Positions 37,786-46,112 of a stretch of DNA of 64,000 nt are shown piece by piece; within the stretch, counting starts at the first letter, position 1; each line of letters opens with the position of its first letter. The notes beneath the pieces are model-generated. The model made no database searches and was not told the DNA's origin. It saw nothing but the letters and a program-made list of their open reading frames with translations. This DNA is from Myxococcaceae bacterium (lineage in GTDB: Bacteria; Myxococcota; Myxococcia; Myxococcales; Myxococcaceae): contig SECN01000002.1 in NCBI GenBank assembly GCA_004173515.1, positions 1 to 64,000 on the forward strand, given 5' to 3'. Made by a program: the position numbers and the translations under genes.

Positions 37786-38985
37786 CTACCAGGTGACGGG
37801 CAGTTCGTGCACGCCGAGCAGGTTCTCCTCCTTCTTGAAGAGGACCTCCTCCCGGGGCACGGCCAGCCGCAGCGTGGGGATGCGCTGGAAGAGCGTCTTG
37901 AACACCACCTCGAACTCGATGAGCGACAGCGCCCGCCCCGTGCACAGGTGGATGCCGTGGCCGAAGGCGAAGTGGCGGTGCACCTCGCGGTGAAGGTCCA
38001 GATGGTCCGGATTTTCGAAGACGGTTTCGTCGCGGTTGGCCGAGTCCGGCTGGGCCAGGATGCCTTCACCGGCGCGGATGAGCTGACCGCCAAGGGTGAC
38101 GTCCACCGTGGCGACGCGCTGCCGGCCCAGGTGCGAGACGTTGATGTAGCGCAGGAGTTCCTGGATGGCCGCGGTGATGGCGGCGGGGTCCTCCATCGCG
38201 CGGAACCTCGCCAGCTGCTCGGGGTTGAGCAGCAGCGCCAGCGTGCCCAGGCCGAACATGTACGCGGGCGGTCCGTGCCCCGCGTAGAACAGCGAATGAA
38301 ACATGGAGGCGGCATCCGGGGCGCTCAGCTTGCCCATCGCCACCTGCTCGGCCACGACGCGACCGATGAGCGTGTCCGTGGGCTCGCGCAGGTTGGCCTC
38401 CACCAGTTCCAGGAAGAAGTCATCCAGTCCGACCAGCGCCGCCAGGGCCTCCTCGCGCGACGAGGCGCGGGAGCCGATGGTCCGGCTGAGGACGTGCAGG
38501 CGCTCCGCGCCCTCATGGGGCACCCCGAGCAGGTCGCAGATGACGCGCAGGGCGACGGGCAGCGCGAACGCGGCCATCAGGTCCACCGGATGCGGGCCCG
38601 CCAGCATCGCGTCGAGCGTCTCATCCACGGTGCGCTGGATTCGCGGTCGCAGGGTCTCCATCCGCCGGGGCAGGAACTCCTGCACGAGCATGGCCCGCTG
38701 CACGCGGTACTCCGCGTCGGGGCGCAGGAAGAAAGGCAGGGGCCGCCCCTGCCGTGCCGCCGAGGAGGTGGAGATGTGCGGGAACCCCGGCAGCGTGGAG
38801 TCCAGGACCATGCGGGGATCGCTCAGGACCGCGAGCACGTCCTGGTAGCGGCTGACCAACCACGGCGTCTTGCCGTCGAACATCCGGACCGGACACACCG
38901 GGGCCTCCTGCCTCAACCGCTTGTAGTCGGCGGGAGGATCCAACGGATGCTGCCAGTCCTTGGGCAACGGATAGGAAATGCTCAT
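37786..38985 (-). CDS. cytochrome P450, NRPS-linked
   Basis: 399 residues, bacterial class I P450. The haem motif is FAFGHGIHLCTGRAL (FGxGxHxCxG) near residue 340; ExxR is ELLRYINV-type near 275. The I-helix reads FYAGHGPPAYMFG, where the usual acid-alcohol pair of AGxE/DT is replaced by Gly-Pro-Pro; such loss of the conserved Thr is known in some P450s acting on carrier-bound or unusual substrates. The ATG overlaps the NRPS stop (ATGA), with AGGAG upstream, so it is coupled to the C*-T protein. Probably oxidises the peptidyl intermediate or product. A ferredoxin gene is not nearby. Confidence 0.9.
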   Translation of the reverse strand: MSISYPLPKDWQHPLDPPADYKRLRQEAPVCPVRMFDGKTPWLVSRYQDVLAVLSDPRMVLDSTLPGFPHISTSSAARQGRPLPFFLRPDAEYRVQRAMLVQEFLPRRMETLRPRIQRTVDETLDAMLAGPHPVDLMAAFALPVALRVICDLLGVPHEGAERLHVLSRTIGSRASSREEALAALVGLDDFFLELVEANLREPTDTLIGRVVAEQVAMGKLSAPDAASMFHSLFYAGHGPPAYMFGLGTLALLLNPEQLARFRAMEDPAAITAAIQELLRYINVSHLGRQRVATVDVTLGGQLIRAGEGILAQPDSANRDETVFENPDHLDLHREVHRHFAFGHGIHLCTGRALSLIEFEVVFKTLFQRIPTLRLAVPREEVLFKKEENLLGVHELPVTW

Positions 38986-40496
38986 CGGGAGGCTCCTGTG
39001 CGCGTCAGCAGGCCAGCGGCGCCCGCCACGGTGGGATGCTGATACAGCTCACGCAACCCCAGGTCCTGGCCCATTTCGGTCCGGACCCGGGCCGCGATTT
39101 CGATCAGCTGAAGGGAATGGCCGCCGAGCCGGAAGAAGTCGTCGTACGGGTCGACTGAAGCGACCTTCAGCACGTCGGCGAAGATGCGGGCGAGGTGTGT
39201 CTCCGTCGCGGTCCGGGGAGGACGCAGGCTCGACGCGCGTGCACCGGGGACCAGCGTCCGAAGGACTTCTTCGTAGGACTCCAACAGCCCTTCGATGAAC
39301 GCGAGGTCGAAAAGGCTCTCATCGAATTCGGCCCACACGGTGCACAGGCCATCGGAGCGCTCCTCGACCCGGAGGGTGAGTTCGAACTTCGCGCTGGGGA
39401 GGTCCAGCAGCAGCTCCATCACCTCGCAGCCGTGCAGGGACAGCGCTCCCGCCGTGTGGGGCGGGTGGTAGGCGAAGTTCACCTGGACCACGGGCGACCG
39501 CGTGGGGTCCCGGGGTGGGGACAGGTCCTCGACGAGCTGCTCGAAGGGCAGGTCCTTGTGCGCGTACGCGGCCGCCGTGGAGGTGGCCACCCTCGTGAGC
39601 AGTTCGCGGAGGTCGGGGTCGCCGCGCAGGTCCACCTCCAGCACGACGGTGTTGACGAAGAACCCGAGCACGCGCTCGACCTCCGGCAGGTCCCGGTTGG
39701 CCACGGCCAATCCCAGCAGCACCCGCTCACGCCTCGCACGCGGACCGAGCACGAGGCCACACGCCGCGGACAGCACCGTGAACACCGTCTGACGCTCAGT
39801 GCTCGCGAGCGCATGCACGGACCGGGTGATGGCGGCGGGCAGTGTGCGATGCGCGCGGCGTCCCTGCCCCAGCGCGGGACGCGGGGAGACGAGGTCCAGG
39901 AAGCTGGGGACCCCCGACAGTCGCTCCCGCCACCAGCGCGACAGCGACTCGCGCCGTGAAGCGGTGAGCTGCTCGCGCTGCCACGCGGCCCAGTCCACGT
40001 ACTGCACGGGCAGCTCGGACAGGCCGGTGGGTTCACCCAGCAGCGCCGCGCGGTAGGCGACGGCCAGGTCCTCGGAGAAGACCTGGAGCGACCCGCCGTC
40101 CGCCGTGAGCAGGTGCAAGGCGAAGACAAGGAAGTGCGTCCGGGGCTCCAGCCGGAGCACGGTGAGCCGCAGCAGCGGCCCGTGCTCCAGGTCGAATGGA
40201 CGGGCCGCCTCCGCTTGCGCGTGGCGCAGGGCCTCGGCTTCGGTCGCCACGTCCACGACGTGCACGTGCGCCTGCCCGTCCGGCGACACGTGCTGCTGCG
40301 TCCCCAGCGGGAAGACCGTCCGCAGCGGTTCGTGCCGGGCCACCAGCGCGTCCAATGCCTCCCGCAGGGCGCGCAGGTCCAGGGGCCCCGCCACCCGGTG
40401 GCAGCGGACCGTGGCGTGGGCCGCGCCGGAGGGGTCCATCCGGTGCAGGAAGCACAGCCGCTGCTGGGCGAAGGACATCGGGAACGCGGTCGTCAT
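38982..40496 (-). CDS. NRPS condensation-like domain plus carrier protein (C*-T)
   Basis: 504 residues from the ATG at 40496. It begins FPMSFAQQRLCFLHRMD, the first motif of condensation domains. The catalytic HHxxxDG reads HLLTADG, so the second, catalytic His is Leu and normal condensation is unlikely. Other C motifs remain (YVDWAAWQREQL; GFFVNTVVLEVDLRGDPDLR; LPFEQLVEDL). A carrier domain follows: DDFFRLGGHSLQLIEIAARV. No adenylation or thioesterase domain. The start overlaps the mini-ORF stop (ATGA), and the stop overlaps the P450 start. It could bind the P450, as X domains do in glycopeptide synthetases. An in-frame ATG at 40556 is an alternative start. Confidence 0.85.
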   Translation of the reverse strand: MTTAFPMSFAQQRLCFLHRMDPSGAAHATVRCHRVAGPLDLRALREALDALVARHEPLRTVFPLGTQQHVSPDGQAHVHVVDVATEAEALRHAQAEAARPFDLEHGPLLRLTVLRLEPRTHFLVFALHLLTADGGSLQVFSEDLAVAYRAALLGEPTGLSELPVQYVDWAAWQREQLTASRRESLSRWWRERLSGVPSFLDLVSPRPALGQGRRAHRTLPAAITRSVHALASTERQTVFTVLSAACGLVLGPRARRERVLLGLAVANRDLPEVERVLGFFVNTVVLEVDLRGDPDLRELLTRVATSTAAAYAHKDLPFEQLVEDLSPPRDPTRSPVVQVNFAYHPPHTAGALSLHGCEVMELLLDLPSAKFELTLRVEERSDGLCTVWAEFDESLFDLAFIEGLLESYEEVLRTLVPGARASSLRPPRTATETHLARIFADVLKVASVDPYDDFFRLGGHSLQLIEIAARVRTEMGQDLGLRELYQHPTVAGAAGLLTRTGASR

Positions 40497-40670
40497 GCGC
40501 GTGGCGATCGCTTGCTCGGGGCGGGAGTCCGGTGCGGGGAGCACCGCCACCGCCATGCGAAGGACATCGGGGACGCGGTCGTCATGCGCGTGGCGATCGC
40601 TTGCTCGGAGCGGGAGTCCGGTGCGGGGAGCACAGCCGTCGTCATGCGCGTGGCAGTCGCTTGATCGTGG
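40468..40670 (-). repeat. 89-bp tandem duplication at the NRPS gene junction
   Basis: Copies at 40468-40556 and 40557-40645 are nearly identical over their length, and a shorter third stretch (about 40638-40663) repeats GTCATGCGCGTGGC and surroundings. Each copy contains the junction signal: a PRA-stop overlapping an ATG (ATGA on the minus strand). Because 89 is not a multiple of three, each copy changes reading frame, giving one extra small ORF between the two NRPS genes. Confidence 0.9.
40493..40645 (-). CDS. 50-codon junction mini-ORF between NRPS genes
   Basis: Starts MTTAVLPAPDSRSEQAIATR and ends SKRSPRA. Its ATG overlaps the upstream NRPS stop (ATGA at 40642-40645), and its own stop overlaps the ATG of the C*-T gene (40493-40496) in the same way. 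The upstream NRPS also ends KRLPRA. The ORF therefore looks like a by-product of the 89-bp duplication that preserves a chain of stop-start couplings. The peptide has no recognisable domain (low complexity, with partial MTTASPMSFA copied from the C-domain start). Whether the peptide matters is unknown. Confidence 0.45.
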   Translation of the reverse strand: MTTAVLPAPDSRSEQAIATRMTTASPMSFAWRWRCSPHRTPAPSKRSPRA

Positions 40671-43600
40671 TGGCAGCGGCCGGCGCCACGGTGAGCGCGT
40701 CGGCCAGTTGCGCGACGGTGGGCCCCATGAGGATGGTGGCGAGCCCGACCTCGCGCCCCATCATCCGGCCCAGCCGCGAGGCCAGCCGCATCGCCTGCAA
40801 CGAATGCATGCCCAGCGCGAGCAGGCTCTCGTGGACGTCCACCCGGGCCACCCCCAGCAACTCCGCGACCACCGCCGCGATGCGGACCTCGAACTCGGTC
40901 CTTGGCGCCGTGAAGGGGGCGTCCGGACTCCGCGCGGTCGTGGTGGGCAGCCGGGCGCGGTCCACCTTCCGGTGCGGGGTCAACGGCCACGCCTCCAGGA
41001 CCATGACCTCCGAGGGCACCAGATGCCCCGGCAGCCTGCGCATCAGGTCCTCTCGCACGGCCTGCGCGGACACCGGGACTCCCGCCTCGGCCACGACATA
41101 GCCCACCAGACGCGGCTCCTCTCCACGCGAGTCGATGAGCGCGAGCGTGTCCGCCACGCCGGGATGCCCGGCCAGGGCGGCGCGCACCTCCGCCAGCTCC
41201 ACCCGGAAGCCCCGGACCTTCACCTGCTCATCGCGGCGGCCCAGGAACTCGATGATGCCCCCCGGAAGCCACCGGCCCAGGTCCCCGCTGCGGTAGAGCC
41301 GCGCGCCAGGATGCGCCGCGAACGGGTCCGGCACGAATCGCTCCGCCGTGAGCTCCGGCCTGCCGCGATACCCCCGCGCGACACCGTCCCCTCCGATGCA
41401 GATCTCCCCCACGGCTCCCGGCGGCGCCACCTGCCCGTGCGCGTCGAGCACCACGACGTGGGCATTGAACAGCGCCCGGCCGATGGGCACGTTCGTGGCT
41501 TCAGGATCATGCCCGTCGTCGAGCTTGTAGCCGCTGGCCATGACGGTGATCTCCGTGGGGCCGTAGGCGTTCGTCAGCTTCGTGAAGCCCTCTCGCTGGA
41601 GCGTGCGGAACGCCTCCGGGGGGAAGACCTCTCCGCCCACCAACACCCGGTCCAGGGCCGCGAAGGCCTCCGGGAATTCGACCGCCAACCGGGGCAGCAC
41701 CACGGGGGGAATCACCGCATGCGTGATGCGATGGTCGATGAGGCACCGGGCCAGCGAAGGCACGTCCCAGTCCGTCGGCAGGAAGTGGACCGCGGCGCCG
41801 TTCAACAGCGCACCCCAGACCTCCAGCACCGAGACATCGAAGGAGACCGACGCCATCGCCAACATCGTCTTGCCCGGTCCCAGGTCCTCGGCCAGGGCCG
41901 TCCGGTGCAGGAGGGACACGACCGAGCGGTGTTCAATCTGGACGCCCTTGGGCCTGCCCGTCGACCCGGACGTGTAGAGGACGTAGGCCAGGTCCGACGG
42001 GCTTGCCATGGGCAGCGGCGGACCGGACTTCGGAGCAAGGTCGTCCAGCACGACGGTGGGAAGGCCGGTGAGCCGGCCCACCAACGCCGCCGTGGTGACC
42101 AGGGCGCGGGCCCCGGCATCCTGGACGAGCGATTCCAGGTAGGCGGCAGGCGCCTTCGGATCCAGCGACAGGAAGGCCGCCCCCGCCATCAGGCTCCCCA
42201 ACTGGGCCACGACCAGCTCCGCCGAGCGGGGGATGCACACCGCCACCAGCGCCCCCGGGTCGACGCCCAGGCCTCGCAGATGATGCGCCAGCGTCTCCGC
42301 CTGGTGCGTCAGCGCCGCGTACGTCAGCACGGAAGCACCCGACGTCACCGCCGGGGCGTCCGGCGCCAGCCGGGTCCAGCGCGCCAGCAGCTCATGCACC
42401 TGATACGTGGGCGCCTCCTGCCGGGCCCCCACGCTGACGAGCGCCCGCTGATCCGCCGCGTTCATCAAGGCCAACCGGGACACGCGGGTGTCCGGCGCGG
42501 CGACGATGGAGCGCAGCAGTTGCTGGTACGCGGACAGCATGCCGGTGATGAAGAATTCCTCGAAGAGGTCGGAGTCGAACTCCCACGACAGCAGGATGCC
42601 GCTCAGGGACGCTCGGGGACTGGAGCGCACGGGGGCCTGCGAACGGGGAATGCTCACCACGTCCCCGGCCAGCCGCTGGATGTGTCCCGCCTGCGCGTAG
42701 AGCGGCACCGCGACGACGGCCAGCTCGAACTTGGCCGAGCCGTTGCCCAGTCCCTCCACGAAGGAGACCTCCAGCGGTGACGCGTCGAGCGTGCCCACCG
42801 ACGAGTCGTGGAAGTTGAACATCGTCTGCATCAACGGATTGAACCCACCCTGGTGCCGCGCGGGCGACTCCGCGAAGATCTGCTCATAGGGCAGCTCCTG
42901 GTGGTCGAAGACCTCCAGCGTGGTGCGCCGCATCCGCGCCAGGAACTCCTCGAACGAAGGGTCCCCGTCCAACCGGCCGCGCAGCACGACCGTGTTGATG
43001 AACATGCCCAACAGGCCCTCGGTGTCCTGCCAACGCCGGTTGGCGACCGACGAGCCGACGAGGAGGTCGCGCGAGCCGGTGTACCGGTGCAGCAGGACGA
43101 AGAACGCGGAGAGCAGCGTGGTGAAGAGCGACGTGTGGTTGCGGTCCGCCAGCGCTTGAAGGCGGCGCGCGAGGTCGCCGTCCAGCTCCACCCGGGGCGC
43201 CACCCCACGAAACCGCCGTCCTCTGGGAGCCGCGCGGCGAGGCAACTGGAGCCGGGTCTCCGCGCCCTCCAATTCCTGACGCCAGAAGCGGCGCTGCGCC
43301 TCGGCGGCATCGGTGCCCACCCACTCCCGCTGCCAGCGCGCGTAGTCGTTGTACTGCACCGCCAGCGCGGGCCGGCGCACCTGACCCTGGCGGACATGCT
43401 CCGCGTAGCCGTTGAGCAGCTCACGCACGAAGACATTGAAGGACCAGCCGTCGTGCACGATGTGGTGCTCGACGTGCACGAAGACGTGCTCCTCCGCGCC
43501 CAGCCGCAACAGCCGCCAGCGGAAGGGCCGTCCTTCGGCGAGCGCGAACGGGGCCTGCACCGCGTCCCGGACCGCCTCTCCCACCCGAGTGGCCAGCAGC

Positions 43601-45789
43601 GCTTCGTCCACGCCACGGAAGTCCTGGACGGGGACCTCCACCGCCCACGGCGCTTCCAGCTCACAGCGCAGCTCCCCATCCACTTCGGGGAAGCGGGTGC
43701 GCATCACGTCATGGCGGCGCACGATGTCGGTGAGGCTCGCCTCCAGCGCGGCGAGGTCCAACACGCCCGCCAGCCGGAACACCGCCTGCGTGTGGTAGGC
43801 CCGCGCGTCCGGGTTGAGCTTGTGCATCAGCCACACCCGCTCCTGGCCGAACGAAGGCACGAGGGCCGTCCCCGCCGCGCCTCCGCGGGGGCCCAGGTCC
43901 ACCCCACCCTGCCCCTGCTGCAAGTGGGCCGCGAGCCGGGCCACCGTGGGGGACTGGAGCACCGCGCTCAGCTCCAACTGCGCGCCCAGCACGCGGCGCA
44001 CCCGGGCCACCAACTGGGTGGCGAAGAGCGAGTGCCCTCCCAGCTCGAACAGGTTGTCCTCGCGCCCCACCCGCTCCATCCCGAGCAGCGTCGCGGCGAT
44101 GCCCGCCAGGGCCTCCTCGGCGGGCGACGCCGGTGGCTGGTAGTCCGCCCGCTCCAGGCGTGGGGGGCGGGGCAGCCGCGCCCGGTCCACCTTGCCGCTG
44201 GTGTTCAGGGGCCAGGCCTCCACCACGACCACGACATCCGGCACGAGGTAGCCGGGCAGCCGGAGGCGAAGCTCCGCGCGCACGGCTTCGCCGGACAGGG
44301 CCGCTCCGGTGACGGGCATCACGTAGCCGAGCAGGCGCTCCCGCGTGTCGTCGATGAGGGCGACCGCGTCCCGCACGTCCGGCAGCGCGGCCAGGGCCGC
44401 CTCCACCTGACCCAGCTCGATGCGCGCGCCGCGAACCTTCACCTGGTCGTCGCGCCGGCCCAGGAACTCCAGCGTGCCGTCCGGCAACCACCGGCCCAGG
44501 TCGCCGCTGCGGTACAGCCGCCCTCCCGGCACCGGACCGAACGCGTCCGGGATGAACCGCTCGGCCGTGAGGCCGGGCCGGCCCAGATACCCGCGCCCGA
44601 CCCCTTCCCCGCCAATGCACAGCTCGCCCGGCACCCCGTCGGGGACGAGGCGCAGGTGCTCATCGAGGATGACGACGTGGAGGTTGGAGAGGGGACGGCC
44701 AATGGGCACGCGCTCCCTCTCCACGGCGTGCACCGCCTGGAGCGTGCTGGCCACCGTCACCTCCGTCGGGCCGTAGCCGTTGACGAAGCGGTGGTGCGCG
44801 CCCCACTGACGGGCGGTCTCCGGAAGGCACACATCCCCGGTGCTCATCACCACCTGGAGGTCGGGGAAGCCGCCCGGTTGCAGCGTGCGCAGGACCGTCG
44901 CGGGGAGCACCGCGTGGGTGATGCGCCGGTCCACCAGCACCCGGGCCAGGGGCTCACCGGAGAGCGGCGACGCATCCAGCGTCTCCAGCCGGCCTCCGTT
45001 GGGCAATGCCATCAGCAGGTCGAACAGGGATGCATCGAACGACGGGTGGAAGAACGGGAGCACCCGCGTGTCCGGCCCCAACGCGCCCAGGAAGTCCCGC
45101 TGCGCATGGAGCAGGTTGGCGACGCCGCGATGCTCGATCATCACCAGCTTGGGCTCGCCCGTCGAACCCGACGTGCAGATGATGTATGCGAGATCCTCCG
45201 GGACGAGCACCGTGTCCTCCACGGCCGCCACGCCGGAGCCCGCGTCGGCACCCGAATCCAGGAAGGGCACTCCTGGCACCTCGCTGGCGGGCGGGCCCAC
45301 CACGAGCGCCGCGCCGACCCTGCGAAGGATGTCCTCGCGCCACGCCTGGGGATGTGACGGTGCCAGGGGCAGGTAGGCCGCACCCACGCGCCAGACGGCG
45401 ATGACGAGTTCGACGAAGGCAGGGCCCCGCTCCAGCACCACCGCGACCACGTCTCCGCGCCCGATGCCCCGGGACCGCAGGCTGGCGGCCAGGGCACGGG
45501 TCCGCTCCTCCAGCCGCGCGTAGGTGGTTTCAGAGGCCCCATCCGAGAGCGCGACGCGGTCGGCATGCCGCCGGCACTGCGCGGCGATGACCTCCACCAC
45601 CGAACGCCAGGGGCCATGGTCGATCCTTCCGCCCTGCACGCGGGCGGCTTGAGCCCCGCCGTCCAGCCCCCTCCGCGCCTCCTCCGGGGTGTGACCTTCG
45701 AGCGCCCAGGGACTCTTCAGGCGGAGGCTGGAGAGCAGGCGTTCGTACTCGGTTCCTGTCACCAGGGCGGACGGGGGCGTGGGGGGCAA
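40642..45789 (-). CDS. nonribosomal peptide synthetase, A-T-C-A-T
   Basis: 1715 residues from a TTG at 45789 (AGGAG five bases upstream; the frame is open to 45978). A1: YIICTSGSTGEPK, NGYGPTEVT, YRSGDLGRW, NTSGKVDR. T1: LFELGGHSLFATQ. C: EHHIVHDGW, an intact HHxxxDG. A2: YVLYTSGSTGRPKG, NAYGPTEIT, YRSGDLGRW, RKVDR. T2: LLALGMHSLQAM, with the first motif Gly replaced by Met but Ser kept. Hand alignment to GrsA gives pockets D-A-F-V-M-T-G-V-A and D-V-L-V-L-G-A-V-M; both have Asp235 for alpha-amino acids but no substrate I can assign. It should make a dipeptide on T2; no epimerase or thioesterase. Confidence 0.93.
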   Translation of the reverse strand: MPPTPPSALVTGTEYERLLSSLRLKSPWALEGHTPEEARRGLDGGAQAARVQGGRIDHGPWRSVVEVIAAQCRRHADRVALSDGASETTYARLEERTRALAASLRSRGIGRGDVVAVVLERGPAFVELVIAVWRVGAAYLPLAPSHPQAWREDILRRVGAALVVGPPASEVPGVPFLDSGADAGSGVAAVEDTVLVPEDLAYIICTSGSTGEPKLVMIEHRGVANLLHAQRDFLGALGPDTRVLPFFHPSFDASLFDLLMALPNGGRLETLDASPLSGEPLARVLVDRRITHAVLPATVLRTLQPGGFPDLQVVMSTGDVCLPETARQWGAHHRFVNGYGPTEVTVASTLQAVHAVERERVPIGRPLSNLHVVILDEHLRLVPDGVPGELCIGGEGVGRGYLGRPGLTAERFIPDAFGPVPGGRLYRSGDLGRWLPDGTLEFLGRRDDQVKVRGARIELGQVEAALAALPDVRDAVALIDDTRERLLGYVMPVTGAALSGEAVRAELRLRLPGYLVPDVVVVVEAWPLNTSGKVDRARLPRPPRLERADYQPPASPAEEALAGIAATLLGMERVGREDNLFELGGHSLFATQLVARVRRVLGAQLELSAVLQSPTVARLAAHLQQGQGGVDLGPRGGAAGTALVPSFGQERVWLMHKLNPDARAYHTQAVFRLAGVLDLAALEASLTDIVRRHDVMRTRFPEVDGELRCELEAPWAVEVPVQDFRGVDEALLATRVGEAVRDAVQAPFALAEGRPFRWRLLRLGAEEHVFVHVEHHIVHDGWSFNVFVRELLNGYAEHVRQGQVRRPALAVQYNDYARWQREWVGTDAAEAQRRFWRQELEGAETRLQLPRRAAPRGRRFRGVAPRVELDGDLARRLQALADRNHTSLFTTLLSAFFVLLHRYTGSRDLLVGSSVANRRWQDTEGLLGMFINTVVLRGRLDGDPSFEEFLARMRRTTLEVFDHQELPYEQIFAESPARHQGGFNPLMQTMFNFHDSSVGTLDASPLEVSFVEGLGNGSAKFELAVVAVPLYAQAGHIQRLAGDVVSIPRSQAPVRSSPRASLSGILLSWEFDSDLFEEFFITGMLSAYQQLLRSIVAAPDTRVSRLALMNAADQRALVSVGARQEAPTYQVHELLARWTRLAPDAPAVTSGASVLTYAALTHQAETLAHHLRGLGVDPGALVAVCIPRSAELVVAQLGSLMAGAAFLSLDPKAPAAYLESLVQDAGARALVTTAALVGRLTGLPTVVLDDLAPKSGPPLPMASPSDLAYVLYTSGSTGRPKGVQIEHRSVVSLLHRTALAEDLGPGKTMLAMASVSFDVSVLEVWGALLNGAAVHFLPTDWDVPSLARCLIDHRITHAVIPPVVLPRLAVEFPEAFAALDRVLVGGEVFPPEAFRTLQREGFTKLTNAYGPTEITVMASGYKLDDGHDPEATNVPIGRALFNAHVVVLDAHGQVAPPGAVGEICIGGDGVARGYRGRPELTAERFVPDPFAAHPGARLYRSGDLGRWLPGGIIEFLGRRDEQVKVRGFRVELAEVRAALAGHPGVADTLALIDSRGEEPRLVGYVVAEAGVPVSAQAVREDLMRRLPGHLVPSEVMVLEAWPLTPHRKVDRARLPTTTARSPDAPFTAPRTEFEVRIAAVVAELLGVARVDVHESLLALGMHSLQAMRLASRLGRMMGREVGLATILMGPTVAQLADALTVAPAAATTIKRLPRA

Positions 45790-46112
45790 GGGGGCTCCTG
45801 GAAGCAATGACAGACATCGCGACCGCCGCGCGGAGGGGCCGTCCGGAACAGCTCGCTTCCCCGGACCTCCAACATGCGCAAGTCCACTGCGATGGTCTTG
45901 AATGGATCCGCCCCTTGTCTCATGGACGCTCTGGGCTTGAAACCTATTTCGGAACGACTTCAAACTGTCACGCTCCACGCTTGAATCGATTCCAGTCCAA
46001 AGGTTCTTGCCGAGCCGGAGCCGTCGTCAGACGCTCCGCCATGAGCCTCCGCGACACCCTCATTGGGTAGAAGGCACGCGGAACGCATCCGCGCAGGCTG
46101 TAGGAGTGAACC
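45790..46112. other. 323-bp divergent gap, NRPS and CapA promoters
   Basis: The region holds the promoters of the NRPS cluster (minus) and the CapA-like gene (plus). The NRPS frame stays open to 45978 but the sequence there is low-complexity and has no ribosome site. An AT-richer patch at about 45925-46010 is the likely promoter core. No convincing palindrome. Confidence 0.5.

Noticed and set aside
40105-45357. Two very long plus-strand frames across the NRPS genes
   Set aside because: They are antisense shadows of well-defined A, C and T domains; composition is rich in Arg, Gln and His with no domain.
45790-45978. Upstream extension of the NRPS to an ATG-type start at 45978
   Set aside because: No ribosome site and low-complexity Arg/Ser sequence; the TTG at 45789 has AGGAG and begins the recognisable protein.
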